Of a stretch of DNA of 64,000 nucleotides, positions 9,353 through 18,339 are shown in pieces (within the stretch, counting starts at the first letter, position 1; the number at the start of each line of letters is the position of its first letter). The notes beneath the pieces are model-generated. The model made no database searches and had not been told where the DNA came from. It saw only the letters and a program-made list of their open reading frames with translations. The position numbers and the translations under genes are program-made. This stretch comes from JAXMCK01 sp046349395 (GTDB taxonomy: Bacteria > Pseudomonadota > Alphaproteobacteria > Geminicoccales > Geminicoccaceae). The stretch is taken from NCBI GenBank assembly GCA_046349395.1, contig JAXMCK010000004.1, forward strand, positions 1 to 64,000, given 5' to 3'.

Positions 9353-10821
9353 GGTGCGGGAATGCCCTCGGCGATGCGGGCCTGCATGTAGGGGAAGAAC
9401 GGGTTCGAGGTCAGGCGGAGCAGCGAGTCGAGGCTGACGATCAGGGCACCGCGCTCGCCGCGGGTCGCCAGCGTCCCGATGTTGACACCGAAATCGTCGG
9501 CGGGATCGGGTTCCAGGCCGTAGAGACCGTCGGTCACCGGGAACGGCAGGGCGACGTGGGACAGGGAGAAGACGCTGCGGGGGTAGGTCAGGTCGAGGGG
9601 TCGAACCTTCTCGTCCGCGGTTCCGGCCTCGACGACACGCTCGACCATGGAACCCGTCTCGGCGTCCGCATTTGCGAGAATGGCCGTCCGGAAGCGGCGG
9701 GGTGGCGTCGGCAGGACCTGGTTCAGAATCGCGTCGACGCCGGCCGCCAACAAGGGGCCGAACTTGATCGAGCGGTTCATGTCGAACAGGACGAGCTCGC
9801 TGCCGTTGGCGGGAAGCTGGCTGTAGAGGGCCGTGATGATCGCGCGCGTGCTGACCGTGAAGTCGATGACCGACTGGAAGGTCAGGACGGGCGCCAGGCT
9901 CTCCAATCGGTTCTGCTGGGCAATGCGGTTGATCTGCCCTTGCAGCGTCTGCGTCAGCTCGAAGGACTGGCGGGCGGCGTTGATCGGGAACGAGTTGTAC
10001 TTGAAGGGGATGAACTCGGGCAGGACACCGAGCCAGGCGGCCTTGGCGAAGGCCGGCAAGATGGCCGGCCAGCCGGCGACGCCGACGAATCGGGCGAAGG
10101 CGGTGATGCCGATCATCGGCGAGATCAGCACGAGGCGGTCCGGGCGGGCGAGGCTCGGGTCGTCGATGGCATCGAGCGCGTATTGCAGCGCCAGCGCACC
10201 GCCGTTCGAGTAGCCGACGAGGTGGAGAGGCTTACCCGGACCCGCACGCCGGACGGCTTCCCGAACGGCCAGACGGGTGGCGGCGGCCCAGTCCTCCCAG
10301 ACGACATCGGTCAGGGCGCCGGGCACCGTGCCGTGCGCGGGCAGGCGCGGAACGACGGCGACGAAGCCGCGGTCGCGATAGATCTCGGCGATGTGGCGCT
10401 GGCTGTAGGGCGCGTCCGTCAGGCCGTGCAGTAGGACGACCGCTCCGACGGGCGTGCCGGTGGGTTCAAGGACATGCGATCTGTTCCAATCGTCGGCGAA
10501 GCGGCCGGGATAGACCGGGCTGCCCGCGAAGTACCGGTTCGACGGGATCTGCTGATCCGGCTCGAGCTTGTCGGTGACCTCGCGCTTCACCTCGTCGAAG
10601 ACGCGCTGCTCTGCGGCCAGATACTGGCCCCAGTCCGCCTTGTTCAACTCGTCGGCGTGCAGCTCGTGCGGGACGAACTTGTGCCACGGGGCAAGCGGCG
10701 GACCCCGCTGGGTGTCCCAGATGCGAACCGCCAGCAGGGTGAGGAGGACGATGCCGACGAGGATCGCAGCCCGCCGGGCAAGGCGCAGCGCCCGCCCGGC
10801 GACGGTTCGAGATCCGCTCAG
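9349..10821 (-). CDS. Membrane-anchored alpha/beta hydrolase, probable CTG start
   Basis: This encodes about 490 residues: a short basic N-terminus, one membrane segment (about residues 17-33), then an alpha/beta-hydrolase fold. HGLTDAP (about 132-138) is the oxyanion loop, and GYSNGG puts the nucleophile at Ser205. The frame contains no ATG, GTG or TTG between the upstream gene's stop and the membrane segment. The first workable codon is CTG at 10821-10819, overlapping the previous TGA as CTGA, with GAGG about 10 bases upstream. The alternative ATG at 10989 would overlap the previous gene by 172 bases and give an implausible leader. The substrate is unknown. It is coupled upstream to DUF2333 and downstream to an orphan ABC membrane domain. 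Confidence 0.82.
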   Translation of the reverse strand: MSGSRTVAGRALRLARRAAILVGIVLLTLLAVRIWDTQRGPPLAPWHKFVPHELHADELNKADWGQYLAAEQRVFDEVKREVTDKLEPDQQIPSNRYFAGSPVYPGRFADDWNRSHVLEPTGTPVGAVVLLHGLTDAPYSQRHIAEIYRDRGFVAVVPRLPAHGTVPGALTDVVWEDWAAATRLAVREAVRRAGPGKPLHLVGYSNGGALALQYALDAIDDPSLARPDRLVLISPMIGITAFARFVGVAGWPAILPAFAKAAWLGVLPEFIPFKYNSFPINAARQSFELTQTLQGQINRIAQQNRLESLAPVLTFQSVIDFTVSTRAIITALYSQLPANGSELVLFDMNRSIKFGPLLAAGVDAILNQVLPTPPRRFRTAILANADAETGSMVERVVEAGTADEKVRPLDLTYPRSVFSLSHVALPFPVTDGLYGLEPDPADDFGVNIGTLATRGERGALIVSLDSLLRLTSNPFFPYMQARIAEGIPAP

Positions 10822-11789
10822 TTGCGGAGCACCTCGCTCATCTCGTTGAGCTGCAGCACGACCCGCTTCACGTAGAAGCCCTGCACGGCGAGGTGACTCG
10901 CGAAGAGAGCTCCACTCGGCGGTCCGTCGATGACGAAGAAGGGCCGCATCACACCCGCTTCCTTGAAGGTATCCAGCAGCTGGTTCCACACGCTCTGCAG
11001 ATTGTTCTTCTGCTCGATCACGGGCTGGAAATCGATCCCCAGCTCGCGCAGCAGCATCTCGTAGGCGTAGAGACGTCCCTTGACCTGGTAGAAGAGGCGG
11101 TCGGCATCGAAATTGATCGGGTTGAGGCCGGTCTCGCGCAGGTGCTGGTCGATCAGAGCCGACTGCGAGCCGAGATCGAGGGCAATGCGGTCGATGGTGT
11201 TGGCAAGCGAATCGGTGCGGGCATCGAACACCGCACCCTCGTGCTTGGCGAGCCGCTGGTTGTAGGACAGCAGCGCCTCGCGGGCGGCACGGTAGTTCTG
11301 CTCACTGGTGATGGTCGGCAGGAACGACTTGCTGAAGTCGAAGTACCAGATGTCGGGTGGAAAGTTCAGCAGACCACGGGCCCGGGTGAGGTCGGGATCG
11401 GCCGCCGAGGAGCCGCGCGTACGGCCGATCTGATCCTCGAGCTCGATTGAGAACCGCGCCCAAGCCGCCTGCATGCCGGTCTGGAAGGCCGCTGGCTGGA
11501 TCAGGAGTCCATTCGGCATGAACACCGGATCGTCGGGCTGCCAGGTGTGCGTGGTGGTCTCGCGCTCGATCAGTGCCGTCAGCATGTCGACCGTACGGCT
11601 GCCACCCTCGATCGGCGTGGGCGGCGTGAACTCGGCATCGTCGCCGATACGGAAATAGTACCACGAGCCGACGGCGTAATAGAGGCAGAGGAGGATGAGG
11701 ATCGTCAGCAGCCACCAGCCGAAGCGGCGTAACGGACGCCGCCGCCGGACAGGCTCGTCGAGCGCTACCGTGGCATCCACATCACTCAT
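10818..11789 (-). CDS. DUF2333 family membrane-anchored protein
   Basis: This encodes 323 residues with a basic N-terminus, a single membrane segment (WWLLTILILLCLYYAVGSWYYF, about 25-46), and a long mostly helical domain outside. The sequence DMLTALIERE, ARGLLNFPPDIWYFDF and FLPTITSEQNYRAAREALLSYN resembles the DUF2333 family, whose function is not established. It opens a three-gene unit with the hydrolase and the ABC membrane domain. The ATG at 11789 begins just before the arginine-rich stretch and is the natural start. Confidence 0.75.
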   Translation of the reverse strand: MSDVDATVALDEPVRRRRPLRRFGWWLLTILILLCLYYAVGSWYYFRIGDDAEFTPPTPIEGGSRTVDMLTALIERETTTHTWQPDDPVFMPNGLLIQPAAFQTGMQAAWARFSIELEDQIGRTRGSSAADPDLTRARGLLNFPPDIWYFDFSKSFLPTITSEQNYRAAREALLSYNQRLAKHEGAVFDARTDSLANTIDRIALDLGSQSALIDQHLRETGLNPINFDADRLFYQVKGRLYAYEMLLRELGIDFQPVIEQKNNLQSVWNQLLDTFKEAGVMRPFFVIDGPPSGALFASHLAVQGFYVKRVVLQLNEMSEVLRN

Positions 11790-11917
11790 GGTCGATCCTC
11801 CCCCGCGGACCTCGTCCGCCGATGCGCCCGGGATCTAGGCCCGGGTCGCCGGCCAGAACAACAACGCGAAGTAGCGCATCCCCGGTCGAGCCGGCCGGGG
11901 CGCGCTCCCCGTCTCGC

Positions 11918-12340
11918 TCAGGTCGAGCTGGCACCCTTGGCGGCCTGCTCGCGCTTCCACTGCTGGAAGAGCCGCTGCTCCTCGATCTCGATCCGCGTCT
12001 GCTCGGCCTGGAGAGCCTGCTGGCGCTGGAAGTCGAGCTGAAGCTGGTTCATCTGCGCCTGCTGCTGGACGGCGTTCTGCTGCCGGCGCTGCTCGGCCTG
12101 CCGGTCGAGCGTCATGTTGCCGGCGAGACCGCCGGCGGCACCGCCGAGCAGCATCGCCGAGGTGCTGTTGCCGAACAGGAGCCGGCTGGCGCCGACACCG
12201 GCCGCGGCACCGGCCGCCGTGCCGACACCCGGCGAAGCGGTGCCGCCACCGCCGCCGCCGTCCATGCAGCCGGCCAGGAGCACCAGGGTGGAGGCCACGG
12301 CGGCCAGGCGCGAGGCTCCGCAGAGGGTCGTCCGGCTCAT
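11918..12340 (-). CDS. Glycine-zipper lipoprotein with Gln-rich helical tail
   Basis: This encodes 140 residues. A signal peptide ends in a lipobox LLAGC (Cys25), followed by a poly-glycine linker. A glycine-zipper stretch (about 37-75, alternating small residues such as GTAAGAAAGVGA and LLGGAAGGLAGN) could insert in a membrane. The rest is a Gln/Arg/Glu-rich helix that may form a coiled coil. It is the last gene of the RND operon, with its ATG overlapping the EF-hand gene's stop (ATGA). It could anchor to the outer membrane and contact the pump or the peptidoglycan, but no specific family is recognised. Confidence 0.75.
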   Translation of the reverse strand: MSRTTLCGASRLAAVASTLVLLAGCMDGGGGGGTASPGVGTAAGAAAGVGASRLLFGNSTSAMLLGGAAGGLAGNMTLDRQAEQRRQQNAVQQQAQMNQLQLDFQRQQALQAEQTRIEIEEQRLFQQWKREQAAKGASST

Positions 12341-12798
12341 GGCGCAGCTCCCGACTCGGTCTCGACGATGGTGACCATTTCGTTGAAGTTCAGGCCGCCG
12401 TCCTTGTTCTTGTCGCCGGCCTGGAGGGCGCGGAGCTTATTGGCCATCACCTCGTCGAAGGTGAGGACACCGTCGCCGTTGGCATCGACCTTCTTGAACA
12501 GCGCCGGATCGTGCGGGGCCAGCTCCTGCGGCGTCAGCTTGCCGTCGCCGTTCTTGTCGAGCGTGGCGAAGCCGTGAGCGGCATCGCGCGCCAGTTCGGC
12601 CTCGCTCACCACGCCGTCGCCGTTCGTGTCGGCGGCGTCGAAGGCGAACTGCTCGATGATCAGCGGCGTGAACGGCACCGGCTGCTGCGCCTCAGCGATG
12701 CAGGCCGAGCCGGCGAGAAGGCCCGTTGCTAATGCGAGCGGCCCGAGCCCACTCCATCTGCGGGTCGTTGTGCTTGGCAAGGTGACGAATCCCTTCAT
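12337..12798 (-). CDS. Secreted EF-hand calcium-binding protein
   Basis: This encodes 153 residues with an N-terminal signal-like segment (about 15-37, ending AEAQQ). Four EF-hand loops follow: DTNGDGVVSEAE, DKNGDGKLTPQE, DANGDGVLTFDE and DKNKDGGLNFNE. All four have the Asp/Asn, Gly and Glu positions needed to bind calcium. It is probably periplasmic. I chose the ATG at 12798, which overlaps the pump's stop codon as ATGA. Sandwiched between an RND pump and a lipoprotein, it may make this export system calcium-responsive; that is inference. Confidence 0.88.
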   Translation of the reverse strand: MKGFVTLPSTTTRRWSGLGPLALATGLLAGSACIAEAQQPVPFTPLIIEQFAFDAADTNGDGVVSEAELARDAAHGFATLDKNGDGKLTPQELAPHDPALFKKVDANGDGVLTFDEVMANKLRALQAGDKNKDGGLNFNEMVTIVETESGAAP

Positions 12799-15700
12799 GC
12801 TTGTGCCGGATGCGCTCCCTGCGGCGCATCGGCCTTCACCTTCGAGCGGTCGTCGCCGAACCATGCGACGTAGAGTGCCGGAAGGAAAATCAAAGTGAGG
12901 AGCGTGGCGGCGAATAGGCCGCCCATGATGGCGAACGCCATCGGCCCCCAGAACACCGTGGGGGCAATCGGGATCATGCCCAGCACCGTCGACACGGCGG
13001 TCAACATGATCGGCCGGAAACGCGTGGTGCAGGCCTCGACGGTGGCGTCCCACACGCTGCGACCGGCCTTACGCTCGTCCTCGATCTGGCCGATGAGGAT
13101 GATCGCGTTCTTGCTGATCATGCCGATAAGGGCGAGGCAGCCCAGGATGGCGACGAAGCCGAGGGGCCGCCCGGACGGCAGCAGAGCTGCCACGACGCCG
13201 ATCAGACCCAGCGGGGCCACGCTCAGCACGATGATCAGCCGCTGGAAGCTCTGCAGCTGGAACATCATGGCCGTCAGCATGATCAGCAGCATGACGGGCA
13301 CCACGGCGACGACCGAGGCCTGAGAGGCCGCACTCTCCTCGACCGTGCCGCCGACGTCGATCGAGTAGCCCTGCGGCAGGCCTTCCCGCAGCTTCTCGAT
13401 TCCGGGCTGCAGGTCGGCGACGACACCGGCCGGCAGGTGGCCCGGTGCCACGTCGGCCTGGACGGTCAGCGTCGGCGTGCGGTCGCGCCGCCAGATCAGC
13501 GGGAAGTCCTGGTCGAACTCGAAAGTGGCGATCTGGCTCAGCGGTACGGTGCGGCCGTTGGGCAGCGGCACCTGCAGCGTCGGCAGGGTGGTCAGCGAGA
13601 CGCGCTGCTCGTCGGTGGCGCGTGCCAGGACGTTCACGAGATAGATGTCGTCGCGCACCTGCGTCACGGGCGTACCCGTGACGACCGTGTTCAGCACGCC
13701 GGCCAGCGCCTCGGAGCTGAGGCCCAGGAGACGTGCCTCGTCCTGGTCGACCCGGACGCGCACCTCGCGCGTCGGCTCGACCCAGTCGTAGTTCGTGCGC
13801 AGCGTGTCGGGGCTCGCCGCCACGGTCTGGGCCAGATCGAGGGCGATCGAGCGGACGACCTGCGGATCGGGCCCGCTGACCCGGTACTGCACCGGCCAGC
13901 CGACAGGTGGACCAAGCTCCAACGGCGAGACGCGCGAGATGACGTTCGGGAACTCCTCCGCCAGCGTCTTCTCGAGCTTGGCGTGGAGGCGCTCGCGCGC
14001 GTCGACGTCCTTCGCAACGATCACGGCCTGGGCGAAGAACGGGTTCGCCAGCTGGACGTCGAGCGGCAGGTAGAAGCGGATCGCACCCCGGCCGACATAG
14101 GTGCTCCAGCGCTCCACGTCGGGATCGCCCTTCAGCATCGAGTCGAACTTCGCCGATAGGTCGTCGGTCGCGAAGATCGAGGCGTTCTGCGGCAGGGTCA
14201 GGTCGACCAGCAACTCCGGCCGGTCGGAGGCGGGGAAGAACTGCCGCGGGATCAGCGGCATCAGCATCACAGCACCGACGAAGAGGGCCACCGTGATCGC
14301 GATCGTCAGCCAACGCAGGCGCAGCGCCCAGGTGAGGAAGGTGCGGTACCAGCGGACGACGAAGGGTACCTTGGGCGGCGGGCCCGGTTTCGGCACCTTC
14401 AGGATGAAGACGCTGAGCAGGGGTGCGAAGACGACGGCCACGAGCCACGATACCAGCAGTGCTATCGTGACGACGGCGAACAGGGTGAAGCAGTACTCGC
14501 CGGCCGAGCTCTGCGCGAAGCCGATGGGCACGAAGCCAGCGATGGTGACGAGCGTCCCGGAGAGCATCGCCGCCGCGTAGGTCTTGAACGCGAACATGGC
14601 AGCGGTCGGCTTGTCGTCCCCGGCCGCCAGCCGGGTGAGCGTCGCGTCCGTCGTCGTCATCGCGTCGTCGACCATCAGCGCCAGGGCGATGATGAGCGCC
14701 CCCAGCGAGATGCGCTGCATGTCGATGCCGTAGATCAGCATGATCGCGAACACGACGGCGAGTGTCAGCGGGATGGCGCAGGCGACGACGAGGCCCGGGC
14801 GGACGCCGAGGCTGATGAAGCTCATGAAGAGGATGATCGCCACCGCCTGCCACAGCGATTCCATGAACTCGCCGATGGCGTGGTCGACCGTGACGGGCTG
14901 GTCGGCGACGAGATGCGGCTCGACGCCCAGCGGCAGCTCGGCCGTGATCCGCGTCAGGGCCGCGTTGATGTTCTTGCCCAGCGCGAGCACGTCGCCGCCG
15001 TCGCGCATGGCGATGCCGAGGCCGATCGCGGGTTCGCCGCCGACGCGGAACATGGGCTGCGGCGGATCGGCGAAGCCGCGGCGTACCTGCGCGATGTCGC
15101 TCATCCGCAGGAGGCGGCCATTGGCGACAAAGTTGATGTCGAGGATGTCCTGCTCGGACTGGAAGCCGCCCGTCACCCGCAGCGAGATGCGCTCGTCGCC
15201 GGTCTCGATGACGCCCGCGGGCCGCACCTCGTTCTGCATCCGCAGTGCGGCCAGCAGGGCGGAGCGGTCGATGCCGAGACTCGCCAGTTGCTGCATCGAG
15301 AACTCGACGAAGATCACCTCGTCCTGGGCGCCGATGATGTCGATCTTCGACACGTCCGGCACGTGCAGCAGCTCGGAACGGATGTTCTCGACGTAGTCGC
15401 GCAGCTCGCGGTGGGTGAAGCCGTCGGCCGTGAAGCCATAGATGATGCCGTAGACGTCGCCGAAGCGGTCGTTGAAGACCGGGCCGACGGAACCACGCGG
15501 CAGGCTCGGCCAGACGTCGTTGATGTCGTTGCGCACCCGCTGCCACATCACCGGCACTTCGGCGGCCGTCACACTGCCCTTGAGGTCGACGAAGATCGTC
15601 GTCGCACCGGGGCGCGTGTAGCTGCGCAGCACGTCGAGGCCCGGGATCTCCTGCAGCTGGCGCTCCAGCCGCTCGGTGACCTGCTTCAGCGTGTCGTCGA

Positions 15701-15875
15701 GCGTGGCACCGGGCCATGCCGCACCCACCACCATGGTCCGGATGGTGAAGGCGGGGTCCTCGTTGCGGCCGAGCTTGATGAAGGCGAAGACGCCGGCCAG
15801 CACGGACAGCAGCATCAGGAAGAGGACCACCGAGCGGTGGCGCAGCGCCCAGCCGGAGAGGTTGAAGCCCGTCAC
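12795..15875 (-). CDS. RND efflux transporter, inner-membrane pump subunit (HAE1/AcrB-like)
   Basis: This encodes 1026 residues, the full length for an RND multidrug/solvent pump. The N-terminal membrane helix (WALRHRSVVLFLMLL) is followed by the porter domain, with a second repeat in the C-terminal half. The proton-relay acidic pair is present in helix 4 (ALMVDDAM) and the relay lysine in helix 10 (GMISKNAIILI). Such pumps export hydrophobic compounds using the proton gradient. It lies between the adaptor gene and the EF-hand gene, with ATGA overlaps at both ends. No outer-membrane channel gene is present here. Confidence 0.95.
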   Translation of the reverse strand: MTGFNLSGWALRHRSVVLFLMLLSVLAGVFAFIKLGRNEDPAFTIRTMVVGAAWPGATLDDTLKQVTERLERQLQEIPGLDVLRSYTRPGATTIFVDLKGSVTAAEVPVMWQRVRNDINDVWPSLPRGSVGPVFNDRFGDVYGIIYGFTADGFTHRELRDYVENIRSELLHVPDVSKIDIIGAQDEVIFVEFSMQQLASLGIDRSALLAALRMQNEVRPAGVIETGDERISLRVTGGFQSEQDILDINFVANGRLLRMSDIAQVRRGFADPPQPMFRVGGEPAIGLGIAMRDGGDVLALGKNINAALTRITAELPLGVEPHLVADQPVTVDHAIGEFMESLWQAVAIILFMSFISLGVRPGLVVACAIPLTLAVVFAIMLIYGIDMQRISLGALIIALALMVDDAMTTTDATLTRLAAGDDKPTAAMFAFKTYAAAMLSGTLVTIAGFVPIGFAQSSAGEYCFTLFAVVTIALLVSWLVAVVFAPLLSVFILKVPKPGPPPKVPFVVRWYRTFLTWALRLRWLTIAITVALFVGAVMLMPLIPRQFFPASDRPELLVDLTLPQNASIFATDDLSAKFDSMLKGDPDVERWSTYVGRGAIRFYLPLDVQLANPFFAQAVIVAKDVDARERLHAKLEKTLAEEFPNVISRVSPLELGPPVGWPVQYRVSGPDPQVVRSIALDLAQTVAASPDTLRTNYDWVEPTREVRVRVDQDEARLLGLSSEALAGVLNTVVTGTPVTQVRDDIYLVNVLARATDEQRVSLTTLPTLQVPLPNGRTVPLSQIATFEFDQDFPLIWRRDRTPTLTVQADVAPGHLPAGVVADLQPGIEKLREGLPQGYSIDVGGTVEESAASQASVVAVVPVMLLIMLTAMMFQLQSFQRLIIVLSVAPLGLIGVVAALLPSGRPLGFVAILGCLALIGMISKNAIILIGQIEDERKAGRSVWDATVEACTTRFRPIMLTAVSTVLGMIPIAPTVFWGPMAFAIMGGLFAATLLTLIFLPALYVAWFGDDRSKVKADAPQGAHPAQA

Positions 15876-16972
15876 GAGCGGGCTTCCAGCAGCCGCACCT
15901 TCTGCCCCGGATGGAGCGCCTGCACGCCGGCCGTGACGACGATGTCACCGGGCTCCAAGCCTTCGGACACGACGACGGAAGCGGGCTCGAAGCGCACGAC
16001 GTCGATGGCCCGGAGTGCTACCGTGTCGTCCTGCGGGTTCACCACCCAGACCGCGGGATCCTGGCCCTGGCGCGTGAGGGCGGAGGCCGGCACGGTGATG
16101 ACCTCGCCCTCGTCGACCTCCATCCGGCCGGTGACGGTGGCACCAAGACGCATCTCGGGCGGCGGATCGGAGAGGCCGACCTTCACCTGGAAGGTGCGGG
16201 TGACGGGGTCGGCCTGGGCGCCGACCTCGCGCACGCGGCCCTCGGCCTTGATGCTGCGGTCCTCGGTCAGGACCACGTCGATCACCGGATCGGGCGGGGC
16301 CGAGCGGATCACCTGGGCCGGCACGTCGAAGACGGCGTCGCGGCCGTTCTCGCGGGCGAGGCGCACGATCATCTGCCCCGCCTGCACCACCTCGCCGGGC
16401 TCGGCACCGACCTCGGTGACGACGCCCTCGGCGTCGGCGTGCAGCTCGGTGAAACTCACCTGGTCACGGGCGAAGCGCAGCTGCGCCTGGGCGGCCTCGA
16501 CCTGCGAGCGCGTCGTCTCCCGCGCCTGGCGGGCACGCTCGTAGACGGCGCGGGCGGCGAAGCCCCGCTCCTCCAGAGTGCGCTGGCGCTGGAACTCGTT
16601 CTCGGCCTCGGCGGCCTGCGCCTGGGCGGCACGCAGATTGGCCTCGGCGGCGCGCAGGGCGTTGTTCTGGTCCTGCGGCTCCAGCCGGGCGATCAGCTGG
16701 CCGGCCGTTACCTTGTCGCCGACGTTGACGCTGCGCTCGATCATGCGCCCCGAGAGCCGGAAGCCCAGGCGAACCTCGTCCTCGGCCTCGATCCGCCCGG
16801 TCAGGACAACCGGAACGCCCGCCGCCTGACGCTCGATCGTGATCGTGCGGACCGGCCGCACCTCGGGAACGACTTCCTTCTGCTCCTGCTCGCATCCGGC
16901 CAGCAGGGCAGCGATCCCGAGCACCAGCATCGGCAGGGCAAGGGCGGGCCTGCGAGGGAATTGCCACCTCAA
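15872..16972 (-). CDS. RND efflux adaptor (membrane fusion protein), lipoprotein
   Basis: This encodes 366 residues of a periplasmic adaptor linking an RND pump to an outer-membrane channel. A lipoprotein signal ends in LLAGC. The barrel-sandwich part begins VVLTGRIEAEDEVRLGFRLSGR, a long helical hairpin covers about residues 110-185, and a beta-barrel with VRLARENGRDAVFDVP follows. I chose the TTG at 16972 because AGGGGAG lies 6 bases upstream and the protein then starts with a basic stretch and hydrophobic signal. The first ATG, 14 codons later, would remove the basic part. It is the first gene of the operon. Confidence 0.92.
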   Translation of the reverse strand: MRWQFPRRPALALPMLVLGIAALLAGCEQEQKEVVPEVRPVRTITIERQAAGVPVVLTGRIEAEDEVRLGFRLSGRMIERSVNVGDKVTAGQLIARLEPQDQNNALRAAEANLRAAQAQAAEAENEFQRQRTLEERGFAARAVYERARQARETTRSQVEAAQAQLRFARDQVSFTELHADAEGVVTEVGAEPGEVVQAGQMIVRLARENGRDAVFDVPAQVIRSAPPDPVIDVVLTEDRSIKAEGRVREVGAQADPVTRTFQVKVGLSDPPPEMRLGATVTGRMEVDEGEVITVPASALTRQGQDPAVWVVNPQDDTVALRAIDVVRFEPASVVVSEGLEPGDIVVTAGVQALHPGQKVRLLEARS

Positions 16973-17214
16973 TGAAATCTCCCCTGCCCTCGTCGGCCCA
17001 CGAAAATACAGCGCTGTCTCGCATGATCGGTCAGGAAGTCGCTCGACACGCGATGACCAAAAGCAAAGTAGCCCAAGCGACATCGGCATGGAAAGTGGGC
17101 CTCTCCCGCGTCCACCCGCCACGGGCATCATGGCGCGCGGATCTGTCCCGACCGCGCGCTTGCGGCGGCACTAGCGCTCCCTAGGATGGAGCCGAGCGAG
17201 TTTGGAGTTGACCT

Positions 17215-18291
17215 TTGCCGACGACGGGATCGAGACCGCTCGACGTGGCCGCGTGGATGGCCATCGTGCTGATGGCCGGCATCTTCCTGGCAGCCGCACG
17301 GCACATCCTGATCCCGCTCGCGCTTGCGGTTCTCATCTGGCAGTTGATCAATGCGATCGCCGGCCGATTCCGGAGGCTTCGCTTCCGGGGCCGCCCGCCC
17401 GAGGACTGGGAGCGCCTGGCGCTGAGCGTCGCGACCATCATTGTCGCCCTCCTGTTCGTCGTGAACCTCATCATGAGCAACGTGTCGGCGGTGTCCGCCG
17501 CTGCACCCGCCCTCGAAGCCAATCTGCTGGCCATGATACCGCGACTGGCGTCGGCCATCGGCCTACCCGCTCCGGAGAACACGAGGGATCTCCTGGCGCA
17601 ACTCGACCTCGACGTCATCATCCGCAGCATCTCGGCCACGCTGGCATCGTTCGCCAGCAGCATGGGTCTCGTGGCGCTGTACGTCGCGTTCATGCTGTTC
17701 GAGCAGCACACCTTCGACCAGAAGATCGAAGCGCTGTTCCCGGATCCGCAGAAGGCCAGCGCCGCACGCCGGATCCTCGGCCACATGGAGCAACGCATCG
17801 AGCGCTACTTGTGGATCAAGACGCTGATCAGCCTCGCGACCGCCTTTCTCTCCTGGTGTGTGCTGGCGAGTGTCGGCTGCGGCAATGCCGGCTTCTGGGC
17901 CCTCGTGATCTTCATCGTGAACTACATCCCCGTCATGGGCTCGTTCCTCGGCGTCGTGTTCCCTTCGCTCCTGATCCTGGTGCAGTACGACAGCCTCGGC
18001 ACCTTCATCGCCACGCTGATCGGCCTGGGCGTCGTCCAGTTCAGCCTCGGCAGCGTGCTCGAGCCCAGGCTCATGGGCAGCTCGCTCAATCTCAGTCCGG
18101 TCGTGATCATCGTCTCGCTCGCCGTCTGGGGCTGGCTCTGGGGCATCGCCGGCATGTTCCTCTGCGTGCCGCTGATGGTCATCATCATGATCGTCTGCGC
18201 CCACTTCGAGTCGACCCGGCCTTTGGCTATCCTGCTGTCCTCGGCGGGACGCCTCGACCGCGACGTCACCGGCGAGGGCCAGACCGCCTGA
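17215..18291 (+). CDS. AI-2E family (PerM-type) transporter
   Basis: This encodes 358 residues of the AI-2E/PerM membrane protein family, which includes exporters of small molecules and sodium/proton antiporters. The family pattern is clear: two N-terminal helices with a long amphipathic stretch, an ERYLWIKTLISLATAF motif, then NYIPVMGSFLG and the C-terminal VLEPRLMGSSLNLSPVVIIVSL signature. It starts at TTG 17215, preceded by GGAG with a 7-base spacing. The gene reads in the same direction as the two metabolic genes that follow (49-base gap), but a functional link is not obvious. Confidence 0.9.
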   Translation: MPTTGSRPLDVAAWMAIVLMAGIFLAAARHILIPLALAVLIWQLINAIAGRFRRLRFRGRPPEDWERLALSVATIIVALLFVVNLIMSNVSAVSAAAPALEANLLAMIPRLASAIGLPAPENTRDLLAQLDLDVIIRSISATLASFASSMGLVALYVAFMLFEQHTFDQKIEALFPDPQKASAARRILGHMEQRIERYLWIKTLISLATAFLSWCVLASVGCGNAGFWALVIFIVNYIPVMGSFLGVVFPSLLILVQYDSLGTFIATLIGLGVVQFSLGSVLEPRLMGSSLNLSPVVIIVSLAVWGWLWGIAGMFLCVPLMVIIMIVCAHFESTRPLAILLSSAGRLDRDVTGEGQTA

Positions 18292-18339
18292 TCCTGCCCG
18301 AGGCGCCCCGGCCGCGTTGAGCCCATAGGGAGGGCCGTC

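Noticed and set aside
11810..11910. Possible hairpin around CCCGGG repeats after the lipoprotein gene
   Set aside because: The pairing relies on self-complementary CCCGGG units and does not form a stable single stem.
13069..15948. 959-codon minus-strand open frame
   Set aside because: It is another frame of the RND pump gene with Arg/Ala/Pro-rich nonsense composition.
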